Origin: Ornithodoros turicata | Taxonomy: Eukaryota; Arthropoda; Arachnida; Ixodida; Argasidae | Direction of reading: 5' to 3' | DNA length: 64,000 bases | Assembly: GCF_037126465.1 (NCBI RefSeq) | Contig: NC_088202.1 | Location: 79,588,160-79,652,159 of the forward strand | Shown here: piece after piece, positions 45,822-57,039 of the stretch | Numbering within the stretch: position 1 is the stretch's first letter | How the letters are laid out: the number at the start of each line of letters is the position of its first letter | Notes under the pieces: generated by a model | Told to the model about the DNA's origin: nothing | The model's database searches: none | Seen by the model: the letters and a program-made list of their open reading frames with translations, nothing else | Translations under genes and position numbers: made by a program

Positions 45822-47208
45822 CAGAGGTGGGGAGTAATGCATTACAAAGTAATGCATTACCGGTAATGCATTACTTTTGAGTGATGAGTAATGGTCATGA
45901 ATTACATTTTGCCAGCAAGTAATGAGTAACGGTAATGCATTACATTTCGACTGAGTAATGCAGGGTGGCATTACTCATTACTTTTGTTGAATGTTCATTG
46001 AGCTACGTGAAGATTGGGAACATCCAGGTTTGCTTTAACCAGCCTTTAACAATGAGCACAGGGCAACAAGGAAAGAGAAAGGCGCAGCCTGGGGAATTCT
46101 GCAAGGGTTCAACAGTCGGCGGCGTGCGTGACAAGTGTCTACATGATGATATCACCGATTTTCTCCTGTGTGCATTTGGAGTAAAGGATAATCAGTGAAG
46201 TAGAAACATAGCCTCTATGAAGGTATCACGTAACATTTGCTGTAGTGAATAACTGTTTTGGTATGGTACCGTGTTAGTTTCTCTTGTGCTCCATGCAGTG
46301 GACCCGTCATTATCATTTAGGATGCCAGGTGGCTTCCCTCGCAGCTTTACGACACTCCTGCGGCGTCTGCGACTCAACGTCGCCTTCACCCCTGCGTTCC
46401 GTGCTAAGCTGGGTTACAGTAACACGGCGCTGTGCCTAGCTTGCCGCACCCCAGCTACGATCCCCCATATCATCGAGGACTGTGAGCGGTACACGTGTGA
46501 ACGCCGGGTACTTCGACGCCAACTTGAACTCCTCGACCATAGACCATTCAGCTTGTCCAAAGTACTTGGCCCATGGAGCTCCCCTGAACATCAGTGCCGG
46601 GCTCTTCGCTCCCTTTTCGTTTTCATGCAGGCCACTGGACTCCTTGAAGAGCTCTAAACAGAACTCCGACCTGTCGTTGCTTCATTCTCACCATAATTCA
46701 TCCTCTCATATTAACCACTGTGAAATGGGGTAGTGTCCTGTGGCTACCACGGGGAAACATCCCATGTCATCATCACTTCTTCATTTATTGTTGTTGTTGC
46801 TGTCCCTTGTGCTGTCAGAGGTAGTTTTTCTGCCAGTTTTTCTGTAGGCTGGGCTTCATCCGCCGGCTCCATAATGCTAGAAAAGGCATCTGCAATAAAT
46901 CTTATCTATAGTTTTTGCCTATCAGACTTGCTTCTGCGGGGATTTACTGGCACCAATTTGGGGATACTCGAGTGGCTATTGCCTGTAGCAAAAAAAGCAA
47001 GGGAAAAACTTATGCATAGCATCTTTGAGGCTTATACCCTAAAACGTAAATGTAATGCCACAGTAATGCCATTACTTTGTTAAAGTAATGACATTACTAA
47101 TGCATTACTAATATCCAAAAGTAATGAGTAATGTAATGCATTAGCTTGTTATGCAGGTAATGAGTAATGGTAATGCATTACAAAATAAAAGTAATTTCCC
47201 CACCTCTA
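45822..47208. mobile_element. hAT-like 'aatgcattac' element, nested second copy, 8-bp target duplication
   Basis: Begins CAGAGGTGGGGAGTAATGC and ends TTTCCCCACCTCTA, flanked by exact gtaatgag (45814-45821 and 47209-47216), the 8-bp duplication typical of hAT. It is inverted relative to copy 1 and shares its interior (tgaacattcattgagctacgtg, ggcaacaaggaaagagaaagg). It is interrupted by a LINE fragment at about 46285-46740. Confidence 0.82.
46290..46657 (+). pseudogene. Non-LTR retrotransposon (LINE) C-terminal fragment
   Basis: An open frame ending TAA at 46655-46657 encodes LLRRLRLNVAFTPAFRAKLG, then CLACRTPATIPHIIEDCERY (a CCHC-like pattern), then RRQLELLDHRPFSLSKVLG and a Leu-rich end (LRSLFVFMQATGLLEEL). 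This is the layout of the region after the reverse transcriptase in arthropod R1/I/jockey-type LINEs: a 5'-truncated insertion. It sits within the nested hAT-like copy. Clade assignment is tentative. Confidence 0.7.
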
Positions 47209-47868
47209 GTAATGAGTAATGCCACCCTGCATTACTCAGTCGAAATGTAATGCATTACCATTACTCATTACTTGGTGGCAAAATGTAATTCATTACCATT
47301 ACTCATTACTCAAAAGTAATGCATTACCGGTAATGCATTACTTTGTAATGCATTACTCCCCGGCTTCATAATGCTAGAAAAGGCATCATCTGCACTAAAT
47401 CTTATGCATACTTTTTGCATGTCAGACTCGCTTCGGGTCTTTAGTGGCACCGATTTGGGGATACTCGTGTGGCTATTGCCTATAGCAAAAAAAGCAAGGA
47501 AAAAACTTATGCATAGCACCTTTGAGGCTTGTGCCCTAAAACGTAAATGTAATGCCAGAGTAATGCCATTACTTCGTTAAAATAATGGCATTACTAATGC
47601 ATTACTAATATCCAAAAAGTAACGAGTAATGTAATGCGTTAGTTTTTTATACAAGTAATTAGTAATGGTAATGCATTACAAAATAAAAGTAATTTCCCCA
47701 CCTCTGACGTACAGAGGAGAGGCCAATGGACCGGAGGATAATGAAAGTTCCTCAGTACATGCTGCCAAGGTCAAACATACAATGTCCCAACGCCACTACG
47801 TGCCACAAACGTGATTCACCATTTCGTGAAAGAATAATTCGGGCGTTTACAGCCGAACGGTTGTCAGT

Positions 47869-48105
47869 TTGGACCAGGTCTCCGAGATGGAAACATCTTG
47901 CTGTTCCAAGAGAGGGCGTTCATCCCTGACAGCCGGTGACAAGCGTGTTATTTGCCTTTGGAAACAGTCTCATCCACGCGCGATACCGTACTTTGAGGAC
48001 CGGGTGGATGAGTCAAGTGTCAGACTTCTGTCATCTCTTCTAAACAGGATAGACCCTACAGAAAGTATGGCACAAAGCACAATTACGCAGTATTTGCAAA
48101 AATAA
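47869..48105 (+). pseudogene. pogo/Tigger-like transposase C-terminal remnant
   Basis: The frame ends IDPTESMAQSTITQYLQK then TAA. The QSTITQYL tail resembles the QxxIxxFF/Y PCNA-interaction-type end found on pogo transposases. The preceding residues (RVICLWKQSHPRAIPYFEDR) are not diagnostic. The DDE core is absent, lost with the interior of the element. Confidence 0.45.
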
Positions 48106-51100
48106 AACTTATTCAAATCAATTTCCCGTGGTTTTGTGAGGTATTTGTGCACTGCACACCTCGGACCTCGATTTACGAATACCTCGATTTACGAACGATT
48201 TTCTGAGAAACGAAGGGTGTTCGTAAAGCGAGGTTTGACTGTACCTACTCCTGTGCAGTCGATAGTTCAGGAAGAATTTCGAAGTGTCATGCTTAGTCTG
48301 CTTCGTCCGTCTCCTGCCGCATTCTTCTGAACGGACGACCTGCCGTTGTGCAGTCGAGTTCAGAAAGAAGTTGGAAATGTAATTGAGTAGTCTGCATGGT
48401 CCCTCTCCGGCTACATTGTTCTGAACGAACGACCTGCTGTTGTGCAGTCGATCGTTCAGGAAGAAGTTGGAAATGCTATGGGGTTGTCGGCTTGCCTCCC
48501 CCTTCAGTAACATTCTCCCAAACGAACGACCTACTCCTGTGCACTGGACAGTTCAGGAAGAACCTGGAAATGTCATGGGGTAGTCTGCTTCCTCCGTCTG
48601 CAGCTACGTTCATCTGAAAGAACGACCTGCTGTTGTGCAGTCGATCGTTCAGGAAGAAGTTGGAAATGCTATGGGGTTGTCGGCTTGCGTCCCCCTTCAG
48701 TAACATTCTCCCAAACGAACGACCTACTCCTGTGCACTGGACAGTTCAGGAAGAACCTGGAAATGTCATGGGGTAGTCTGCTTCCTCCGTCTGCAGCTAC
48801 GTTCTTCTGAAAGAACTTCCTGCTGTTGTGCAGTCGATCGTTCAGGAAGAAGTTGGAAATGCTATGGGGTTGTCGGCTTGCGTCCCCCTTCAGTAACATT
48901 GTCCCAAACGAACGACCTACTCCTGTGCGCTGGACAGTTCAGGAAGAACCTGGAAATGTCATGGGGTAGTCTGCTTCCTCCGTCTGCAGCTACGTTCTTC
49001 TGAAAGAACGACCTGCTGTTGTGCAGTCGAACGTTCAGGGAGAAGTTGGAAATGCTATGGGGTTGTCGGCTTGCGCCCCCTTCAGTAACATTCTCCCAAA
49101 CGAACGACCTACTCCTGTGCACTGGACAGTTAAGGAAGAACCTGGAAATGTCATGGGGTAGTCTGCTTCCTCCGTCTGCAGCTACGTTCTTCCGAAAGAA
49201 CGACCTGCTATTGTACAGTCGATCGTTCAGGAAGAAGTTGGAAATGCTATGGGGTTGTCGGCTTGCGTCCCCCTTCAGTAACATTGTCCCAAACGAACGA
49301 CCTACTCCTGTGCGCTGGACAGTTCAGGAAGAACCTGGAAATGTCATGGGGTAGTCTGCTTCCTCCGTCTGCAGCTACGTTCTTCTGAAAGAACGACCTG
49401 CTGTTGTGCAGTCGAACGTTCAGGGAGAAGTTGGAAATGCTATGGGGTTGTCGGCTTGCGCCCCCTTCAGTAACATTCTCCCAAACGAACGACCTACTCC
49501 TGTGCACTGGACAGTTAAGGAAGAACCTGGAAATGTCATGGGGTAGTCTGCTTCCTCCGTCTGCAGCTACGTTCTTCCGAAAGAACGACCTGCTATTGTA
49601 CAGTCGATCGTTCAGGAAGAAGTTGGAAATGCTATGGGGTTGTCGGCTTGCGTCCCCCTTCAGTAACATTCTCCCAAACGAACGACCTACTCCTGTGCAC
49701 TGGACAGTTCAGGAAGAACCTGGAAATGTCATGGGTTAGTCTGCTTCCGCCGTCTGCAGCTACATTCATCTGAAAGAACGACCTGCTGCTGTGCAGTCGA
49801 TCGTTCAGGAAGAAGTTGGAAATGCTATGGGGTTGTCGGCTTGCATCCCCCTTCAGTAACATTCTCCCAAACGAACGACCTACTCCTGTGCACTGGACAG
49901 TTCAGGAAGAACCTGGAAATGTCATGGGGTAGTCTGCTTCCTCCGTCTGCAGCTACGTTCTTCTGAAAGAACTTCCTGCTGTTGTGCAGTCGATCGTTCA
50001 GGAAGAAGTTGGAAATGCTATGGGGTTGTCGGCTTGCGTCCCCCTTCAGTAACATTCTCCCAAACGAACGACCTACTCCTGTGCACTGGACAGTTCAGGA
50101 AGAACCTGGAAATGTCATGGGGTAGTCTGCTTCCTCCGTCTGCAGCTACGTTCTTCTGAAAGAACGACCTGCTGTTGTGCAGTCGATCGTTCAGGGAGAA
50201 GTTGGAAATGCTATGGGGTTGTCGGCTTGCGTCCCCCTTCAGTAACATTCTCCCAAACGAACGACCTACTCCTGTGCACTGGACAGTTCAGGAAGAACCT
50301 GGAAATGTCATGGGGTAGTCTGCTTCCTCCGTCTGCAGCTACGTTCTTCTGAAAGAACGACCTGCTGTTGTACAGTCGATCGTTCAGGAAGAAGTTGGAA
50401 ATGCTATGGGGTTGTCGGCTTGCGTCCCCCTTCAGTAACATTCTCCCAAACGAACGACCTACTCCTGTGCACTGGACAGTTCAGGAAGAACCTGGAAATG
50501 TCATGGGTTAGTCTGCTTCCTCCGTCTGCAGCTACGTTCATCTGAAAGAACGACCTGCTGTTGTGCAGTCGATCGTTCAGGAAGAAGTTGGAAATGCTAT
50601 GGGGTTGTCGGCTTGCGTCCCCCTTCAGTAACATTCTCCCAAACGAACGACCTACTCCTGTGCACTGGACAGTTCAGGAAGAACCTGGAAATGTCATGGG
50701 GTAGTCTGCTTCCTCCGTCTGCAGCTACGTTCTTCTGAAAGAACTTCCTGCTGTTGTGCAGTCGATCGTTCAGGAAGAAGTTGGAAATGCTATGGGGTTG
50801 TCGGCTTGCGTCCCCCTTCAGTAACATTCTCCCAAACGAACGACCTACTCCTGTGCACTGGACAGTTCAGGAAGAACCTGGAAATGTCATGGGGTAGTCT
50901 GCTTCCTCCATCTGCAGCTACGTTCTTCTGAAAGAACGACCTGCTGTTGTGCAGTCGATCGTTCAGGGAGAAGTTGGAAATGCTATGGGGTTGTCGGCTT
51001 GCGTCCCCCTTCAGTAACATTCTCCCAAACGAACGACCTACTCCTGTGCACTGGACAGTTCAGGAAGAACCTGGAAATGTCATGGGGTAGTCTGCTTCCT

Positions 51101-51370
51101 CCGTCTGCAGCTACGTTCTTCTGAAAGAACGACCTGTTGTTGTACAGTCGATCGTTCAGGAAGAAGTTGGAAATGCTATGGGGTTGTCGGTTTGCGTCTC
51201 CCTTCAGTAACATTCTCCCAAATGAACGACCTACTCGTGTGCACTGGATAGTTCAGGAATAATCTGGAAATGTCATGGGGCAGTCTGCTTCGTCCCTCTG
51301 CAGCTACATTCTTCTGAACGAATGACCTGCTCTTGTGCAGACGATATAGCTCAGGAAGAAGTTTCAAATG

Positions 51371-51640
51371 CCATCTGGGGGGGGGGGATATGTTTATTAC
51401 GAAAAAAAAGAAGCAGGTAAAAAGGAAAGGTCAGCCAGGCAGAAGTCGACTTGCTATTCCTTGTAAAAGAAAAAGAAAAAAAAACAGAAACAGAAAAGTA
51501 GAAAGACGCAAGCGGCACATGGGCAGCATGGGGGCATGAGTACACGATCGCTCAGAGGCAGTGCAGGAGCCCAGAGTCACCCAGGAAGCATATTAGCGCT
51601 CTGGTAACAGCCCATTGCTGGTTGCCATCTGGTTGCCTGC
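51371..51640. mobile_element. Insertion inside the satellite (G-tract/'ggtcagccaggcag' family)
   Basis: The satellite stops at a run of nine G and resumes at about 51641. The insert has gtttattacgaaaaaaaag, then aaaggaaaggtcagccagg and ttgctattccttgtaaaag. The same motifs flank the hAT-like element at 54551-55701, so a second copy exists there. Ends are not resolved. Confidence 0.6.
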
Positions 51641-52190
51641 TTGCGTCCCTCTCCAGCCAGATTCTCCCGAATGAACCACCTACGCTCGTGGAGTCGATAG
51701 CTCAGGAAGAATTTGGAAATGTCGTGAGGTAGTCAGCTTCGTCCCTCTCGAGCTATTCTTCTGAATGAACGACCTGCTGTTGTGCAGTCGATAGTTCACG
51801 AAGAACTTGGAAATGTCATTGGGTAGTCTGCATGGTCCCTTTCCAGCCACATTGTCTCGAGGAAGTGACCTGCTCTTGTGCAGTGGATCGTTCAGGAAGA
51901 AGTTGGAAATGCTATGGGGTTGTCGGCTTGCGTCCCCCTTCAGTAACGTTCTCCCAAATGAATGACCGACTCCTGTGCAGTCGATAGTCCAGGAAGAACC
52001 TGGAAATGTCATGGGGCAGTCTACTTCGTCCCTCTCTAGCCACGTTCTCCCGAATGAACGACCTGGTCTTGTGCAGTCGGTAGTTCAGGAAGAAGTTAAA
52101 AATTTTATACGGTTGCCTACTTGAGTCCCTCTCCAGCCGGATTCTGCCGAATGAACGACCTACACTTGCGCAGTCGAGAGCTCAGGAAGC

Positions 52191-52734
52191 TGTACAAGTG
52201 AATCACCAATCTTTTTACGCAACATTTTTACGCATGTACGAGGTGCAGTCCTCTTCATGAAAATTTGCGGTTGCGTTGTTGTGCAAAGCCCGTGCTGTGT
52301 TCCACTAGTCTAGCGTAGAGCATCATGATACCCGGGCCCAGTGGTATTGCATCTCGAATAAAAGCGCTACAACTCCTGTGTATAGGCAGATCTCAGAAAG
52401 GTTTGTGAGCTAGTTTTTCTTACTCGGAACAAAATTTTTATATGAAAACTATGAGAGTTACCTAGACGTTAATTAGAGCCACAAGATATCCCTTGTGAGT
52501 TGTCTGCCAGGCCATATAACTAACCTGCAAAAACTGCACCTAGACAGCATAGACAGCAACAAAATAGAGCACCTCACACCTGTTTGGACGGGTACTGCCT
52601 GGTTAAAAAAAAAATGTGTTCCTAGTAAAGAAAAGCCTGTGTTATCCTTGTAAAAATGAGTGGAATGGTAGAGTCAAATAAAGGAGAACAACTTGGACAT
52701 AGGAAAGTATAACAAAATTAATAACCGCAAAAAC
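52191..52734. other. Intergenic DNA, no gene seen
   Basis: AT-rich sequence after the satellite with no recognised feature. Confidence 0.4.
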
Positions 52735-52815
52735 AGAGACAAGGAAACCAGACTACACGGGACAAGTGCTTGTTCCGACTAGTCTGCTTTCCTTGTCTCT
52801 GGTTTTGCGCTGCTG
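52735..52815. repeat. Inverted repeat 'acaaaattaat ... gttaattttgtt'
   Basis: Arms of about 55 bases (acaaaattaataaccgcaa; agagacaaggaaaccagact) mirror each other imperfectly around ggacaagtgcttgttcc. It is like the other head-to-head retroelement-end pairs in this window and non-coding. Confidence 0.6.
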
Positions 52816-53153
52816 TTAATTTTGTTATGTCGGCACACCAATCAGCTCGGTTTTCCACCAAAAGAAAACATGTTTGAGAAAGTCGGAGGCTGTTGATTTG
52901 ATTTTTTATAGGTTGTTTGCATGCTCTCTCATACCAGTGGTTCTCACCCTGTTTGCTCCATGCACACCTGCCATTACGCCCTTTTGTTGTTCATCAAAGC
53001 GATATCCCCCCTATATTGACTCAAATGACATTCCCAAATTCCTCCCAGGGGGAATTCCACACCGGTTCGAAACCACTGTCGTAAGACAATAACTCAGGCA
53101 TCCTGTCTGACACACGTAAGAGGCTCCACACTGTAAGCGAATCATTTGCTGCG

Positions 53154-54015
53154 TTACTGCAAGATGCAGCAAAGGGCTGTAGCCTCCAGTTCACTCAGGG
53201 AAATGCTGTCTTCTAAACATAGTCTACCTCTTACAATGAGGTCAACCTGGTCAAGACAGGTTACGGGGGGGGGGGGGGGGGGGCTTCTTTTCATGTAATG
53301 GTATTTTAGTGCCCTTATACCAACACATGAAACTGACCCAGGAACATGATAGCCTCTTACAAGGAGCTCAACCTGGTCTGTGTCTACTTCACTGTTCTCA
53401 CTCTCTGTCTCTAGAGTCAGCCTCTGTAACTCTCTCTTACCGTTGGTGATCCCAATGTGTTCGAGTTCCCAGAACTTTCTCATCTAGTTTGACAACTCCT
53501 AATTGTAGTCAGCTACGTTCATTCTAATGATTCCCACAGGTGGCGAGCAGATTCCTATGGCTGCAGTCGATGTCGTCGTGGGACCTTGTAGTGTTCAACC
53601 GAATATATAGTTTCTACAAAAGCAAGTTTAGAGTTCCGTCGTTTCACCTTGCCGGTGACGACTTTCCAGACATAATCGCAGCCGATTAGAATGAGCATCC
53701 CTTTTTCGCATCCTACTGGGGATGTGTCCGCGACTTCCATTCCTTGGTCCTTAAAATAATCGTTAACTATATCTGGTGGTGCTTGCATGACGCCAGAATA
53801 GATCAGCGGTACTTCAAATGCTTCGACACATACGTCTCTTTGATCTTGTTGACTGCTGAGCCACACCCCGACTCTCTGACTCTCTGACACTTGTGACGGC
53901 CCTTTTCGCCGAATGTGAAACTGTTGAGACACTCTTCTCCCAGCACTCTTAATCGGAGCTTCTCCGACACGTCCCGACGTATAAACGTACGTTGACTTCC
54001 TCCGTCCGTCATCAT
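53154..54015 (-). pseudogene. pol: BEL/Pao pol fragment (protease to pre-RT region)
   Basis: Reading from 54015: TDGGSQRTFIRRDVSEKLRL (DUF1758 protease motif), a frame change near 53870, then LILIGCDYVWKVVTGKVKR, another change, then RKFWELEHIGITN near 53480. The order equals that of the complete element at 3357-9262 (DGGSQRTF, LIGCDEMWRLLTGDV, FWDLESIGIS), but the sequence is from a different, diverged family. A G tract at 53264-53282 interrupts it. No LTRs were found. Confidence 0.85.
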
Positions 54016-54479
54016 TCAGACTAGCAGTCTGTGCCGTTCGCCTTCAGCTTTGGTCGTTGTCTGTTACCTTCCGTATCGTCGTTACCTTCAGCGACGACTG
54101 TAACGTCGTTAACGCCGATCCCTCTGATCCAGTTACCGGCTTGCGAGCAGTCCGGTTGCAGTCACACATAGATGTTGCCTGCTTCCCGGCGCAGCCTGCG
54201 TACTTCATCCACTGTGAATTCCTGCCAGTACAGTAAGGTGTGATTACGCTTGGTACACCGGAAACACCGATTTTCCTTCCGCGCTTGTTGAAATAACAGT
54301 ATCAGTATCGGATATTGAGTTTATTCGCACATCCGCGCTGATTAAATTTTTAGCAAAAAAAAAAATCACATGAATACAATGTTACGTTACAAACGTGTTT
54401 AGCTTTGAGCATACAAACTGTTCATGACAATTATATAATTCACAGTTGTCCGTTAATAGCAGTTAGACGCACAGCAATA

Positions 54480-55760
54480 CGAGAGATGACATTTTTTTGG
54501 GGAGGGGGATTTATGGCAGAAAAAGCAAAAAGGAAAAGGAAAGATAAAAGCAGGGTGTCGAACCGGCAAAAAATACGGGTTCGATTCGGGTTCGTGTTGC
54601 TTAGATTTCGTTCCGGTTCAGTTCCGGTTCGGCCACGCCAAAATCGAACCGGTTCAACGCTACTATTTTATATCTCCCATAAAACTGCTTTTATCAGGAA
54701 ATGCCTGGGCTAGTAGCTTACCGCTGTTGTCTGCATTGACGTTTTTAGCGGTCAGGTACTCCCTTTAGCGAGAGAAAGGAGAAATGGGTGAACACTTGCA
54801 AATAGCGTCCACGCTGATGAAGCGGTGTAGTCCTGCTACTTTCTGTTCCCAAAATCTCTTTTTTCACACGCACGGCACAATGCCAGCAAGATATACACTT
54901 AAAGGAAGCCGAATAAGATGGACAGGATTTTATAAAGACAACGGTACTTGCCGGCACACTGCATTCGCAGCGTGCATCTATCTGAAACCGTACTGAGGCA
55001 TGTCTAAAATGAGTCTGCCAGCCTTGCTCTGTCCGAGCTCACAGCAGTGTACCAGGTAATCCACAACACAAAGGCAATATGTCACAACACAGTTACACTA
55101 CCAGTAAACAGACTAGTAAACTACTAGTAAACGACATTTACTTTTCAAACCACGACCAATCAAATAGGCACCGTTCTGCGTACGCTCCTTCTCCACTTCT
55201 CATGTTTCTGACTTGTTTAATTTGTACTGCTCTCGTGTAAAGGGGACTGTTGGGCGCTTGCTTAATTACATACTCGTCCTATAGAGCTACGCAACTGGCC
55301 TACCCGATTGCTGCTCCATTCGTTCGCGTGGCGCGTCCTCTCTGAAGAGCAGACGCCGCGGCACGTGCGTGGTGCGCTAGCCACTGCGCTTCAACGTGTT
55401 AAAAAAGACTCTGAAAGCGTACTTATTATACGTCCTCGTTTGACTGCTAGGTGAAAATTTGCGAAATCCATGATATGGAGACCAATGTGTCCTCGTTCGG
55501 GGACTGTGAGGCACTTGAACTCTTATGCTGACTTCTTTTATGTCCGAACCGTTTTGTTGCGAACCGGTTACTGCTATTATTTTTTCCGGTTCTGCTCCGG
55601 TTCGGGTTCAACAGTGTCATGAAAATTGCGGTTCGGGTTCGGTTCCGGCAGAAATAGCGGTTCGGGTACGGTTTTCAGTTCGGGTTCGGTTCGACAACCT
55701 GGATAAAAGGGGAAAGGTCAGCCATGCAGCACGCCGGCTTGCTATTCCCTAAACAAACTA
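54480..55760. mobile_element. Host copy of the 'ggtcagcc' family split by a hAT-like element
   Basis: The left part 54498-54550 (ggggagggggatttatgg...aaaaggaaagataaaag) and the right part 55702-55760 (gataaaaggggaaaggtcag, ggcttgctattccc) line up with the insertion at 51371-51640 once the element 54551-55701 is removed. Confidence 0.55.
54551..55701. mobile_element. hAT-like non-autonomous element, 1151 bp, exact 8-bp target duplication
   Basis: Termini CAGGGTGTCGAAC and GTTCGACAACCTG are inverted. gataaaag flanks both sides (54543-54550 and 55702-55709). Subterminal zones are packed with ggttcggttccgg-type motifs, probably transposase-binding sites. The interior shows no transposase. The duplication length and CA...TG ends point to the hAT superfamily. 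Confidence 0.85.
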
Positions 55761-56486
55761 ACAAAAAATAAAATACAATAAAAACACCCGGCTCACAGGG
55801 AGCCCGGGAGGCCCGTATCAGATCAATATGTTATATTCACTATATTGGCGATGCTGGCAGAGACATTAGTGCCGATTTTCCGATTAAATGACGACATTCG
55901 CGTGTAACGCAGGGATAAGCGGTTTTGACCACATTTGAAAACTGTGATGGTGGTCTGATAAAGAAAAAAAAAGGGGGATATGAGTCACGACGAAGTCGAA
56001 TTGGTTTACTAACGTTATATATATCTACACCCAAACGAAAAACCCGCGTGTATACAACTGCTCCCGCGCATACCCCTCGTAATAAATATTCAACTAGGTC
56101 TGTGACATGCATCAGAATGAAGAGAGGCCTTCGATCCCGCCTGTGTTACTATCTGAAATTTCAAAGCAAGTGTGAGTGCCGGACGCGCAGCGCAATCGAT
56201 TGGAACTGGCGGGGAAGGCGTTACACCAGCGCCGGAGGCCGTCGTCGGCGTGTCGAATGGTGGACGAATCATTAACGGCGACAAAAACAGCCGTGATCGC
56301 TCCTTGGCTACGCCTCTTATCAGGGCGATTCGCAGGAAGGGAGTAGACGGGGCTCGTTTGCTGCTCATTGCCAAATCAACAACGAGCATACTTGTTGCGC
56401 ATCAGTTCCTGATGACGTCCATGGGAAGGCACGACAATGCAGACGGTGCTTGCTGAACAAGTGTTCCCTTCATCTGTACTTGTTAT
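55761..56486. other. GC-richer intergenic DNA with open frames on both strands
   Basis: The region 56090-56456 has overlapping frames of about 95-115 codons on both strands. None matches a family I know, and neither strand shows splice or start context that stands out. Confidence 0.35.
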
Positions 56487-56737
56487 CACTCTCTTAAAAA
56501 TGAACTTCACCGCATAGCACGCTCTTAACCAACCATAATCTCAAATGATATCGTTATCTGCCCTGGTTTGTTGAAAACGGGGGGCGTACGCCTTTTCTGT
56601 GACAATTATGAACAGCATAAGTGTCACAAAAAAGGCGTACGCCTCTCGTTTTCAACAAATCAAGGCAGATAACGATATCATTCGAGATTATGGTTGGCTA
56701 GGAGCGTGCTATGCGGTGAAGTTCATTTTTAAGAGTG
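56487..56737. mobile_element. MITE with about 110-bp inverted repeats
   Basis: The arms (cttaaaaatgaacttcaccg; aaatgatatcgttatctgcc; ggcgtacgcctttt) mirror each other around a short centre near 56612. Ends CACTCTCTTAA and TTAAGAGTG. A second, more worn relative follows at about 56760-56900 (cgaaacttcaccgg, tttttgtgacacttacg). Confidence 0.7.
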
Positions 56738-57039
56738 CACCGGGTGGGGCCATCGCACGGATCCCCTCTTAAAACGAAACTTCACCGGTGTAACACGATG
56801 CTAGCCACATCATCATTTTGGGAGACGTGGAGACGCGTCTTTTTGTGACACTTACGCAGATACATTTATTGTCACAAAAAAGCGTTCGCCCCGCTTATTC
56901 CGCGTAGCAAGCGCGCAAATTGTTTGCCTTGAGGGAGTTGTGCGGTGATGTTCTGCTATGAGAGTCGAGCTCAGTTGTCAAACCAGAAAGATAGGAAGGG
57001 CTTTATCCCAGCCAGTTTCATGGAAAGGTTTCCATACAC

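Larger units (their letters stand above)
45103..47707. mobile_element. hAT-like 'aatgcattac' element, outer copy with inverted duplicated end
   Basis: Starts CAGAGGTGGGGAAATTAC. Copy 1 runs 45103-45821, is interrupted by copy 2 (45822-47208), and continues 47209-47356 to a TTACTCCCC end lacking its last bases. There it joins, at ctcccc/ggcttc, an inverted copy of its own first 350 bases (47357-47707) that ends ...TTTCCCCACCTCTG. The two 350-bp ends differ at few positions. No matching target duplication is seen outside (ctcgatat vs acgtacag), so the structure arose by rearrangement rather than simple insertion. Confidence 0.7.
44922..48241 (+). mobile_element. pogo-like element inserted in the satellite, itself invaded
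   Basis: CAGTCGGACCTCG at the left and CGAGGTTTGACTG at the right are inverted and flanked by TA, with satellite monomers abutting on both sides (gaatgaac-TA ... TA-cctactcc). Subterminal 'cctcgatatacgaa' and 'ctcgatttacgaa' motifs repeat near the ends. Own sequence is only 44922-45102 and 47708-48241; the middle is later insertions. The right part keeps what looks like a transposase C-terminus (47869-48105). Confidence 0.82.
44720..52190. repeat. Satellite array of about 97-bp monomers with higher-order structure (interrupted)
   Basis: Monomers lie at 44720-44921 and 48242-52190. Each contains a 'gaacgacctxctxxtgtgcag' start, 'tcaggaagaa' and 'ggaaatgxxatgggg'. Two monomer types (about 97 and 96 bp) alternate, giving a 193-bp dimer from 48476 to 51170. 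Dimers carry markers a (cgttcatctg), b (aacttcctgctg), c (cgttcagggagaag), d (ttgtacagtc) in the order a b c d c d a b c d a b c d, i.e. a 772-bp four-dimer unit plus one duplicated c-d pair (385 bp). The edges are more diverged than the core, as expected if the core was homogenised recently. The 76- and 140-codon minus frames are a by-product of the repeat. Confidence 0.93.

Noticed and set aside
48476..51367. Repeated 76- and 140-codon minus-strand open frames, which could suggest a tandem gene family
   Set aside because: They recur with the 193-bp satellite period, which is not a multiple of three. They are open by accident of the monomer sequence and have no start context or known domain.
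48242..52190. CRISPR-like array
   Set aside because: Repeats are directly adjacent 97-bp monomers without unique spacers, in a eukaryotic setting with no cas genes.
56090..56456. GC-rich frames near 100 codons on both strands
   Set aside because: High GC lowers stop frequency on both strands. No motif, splice signal or family match was found.
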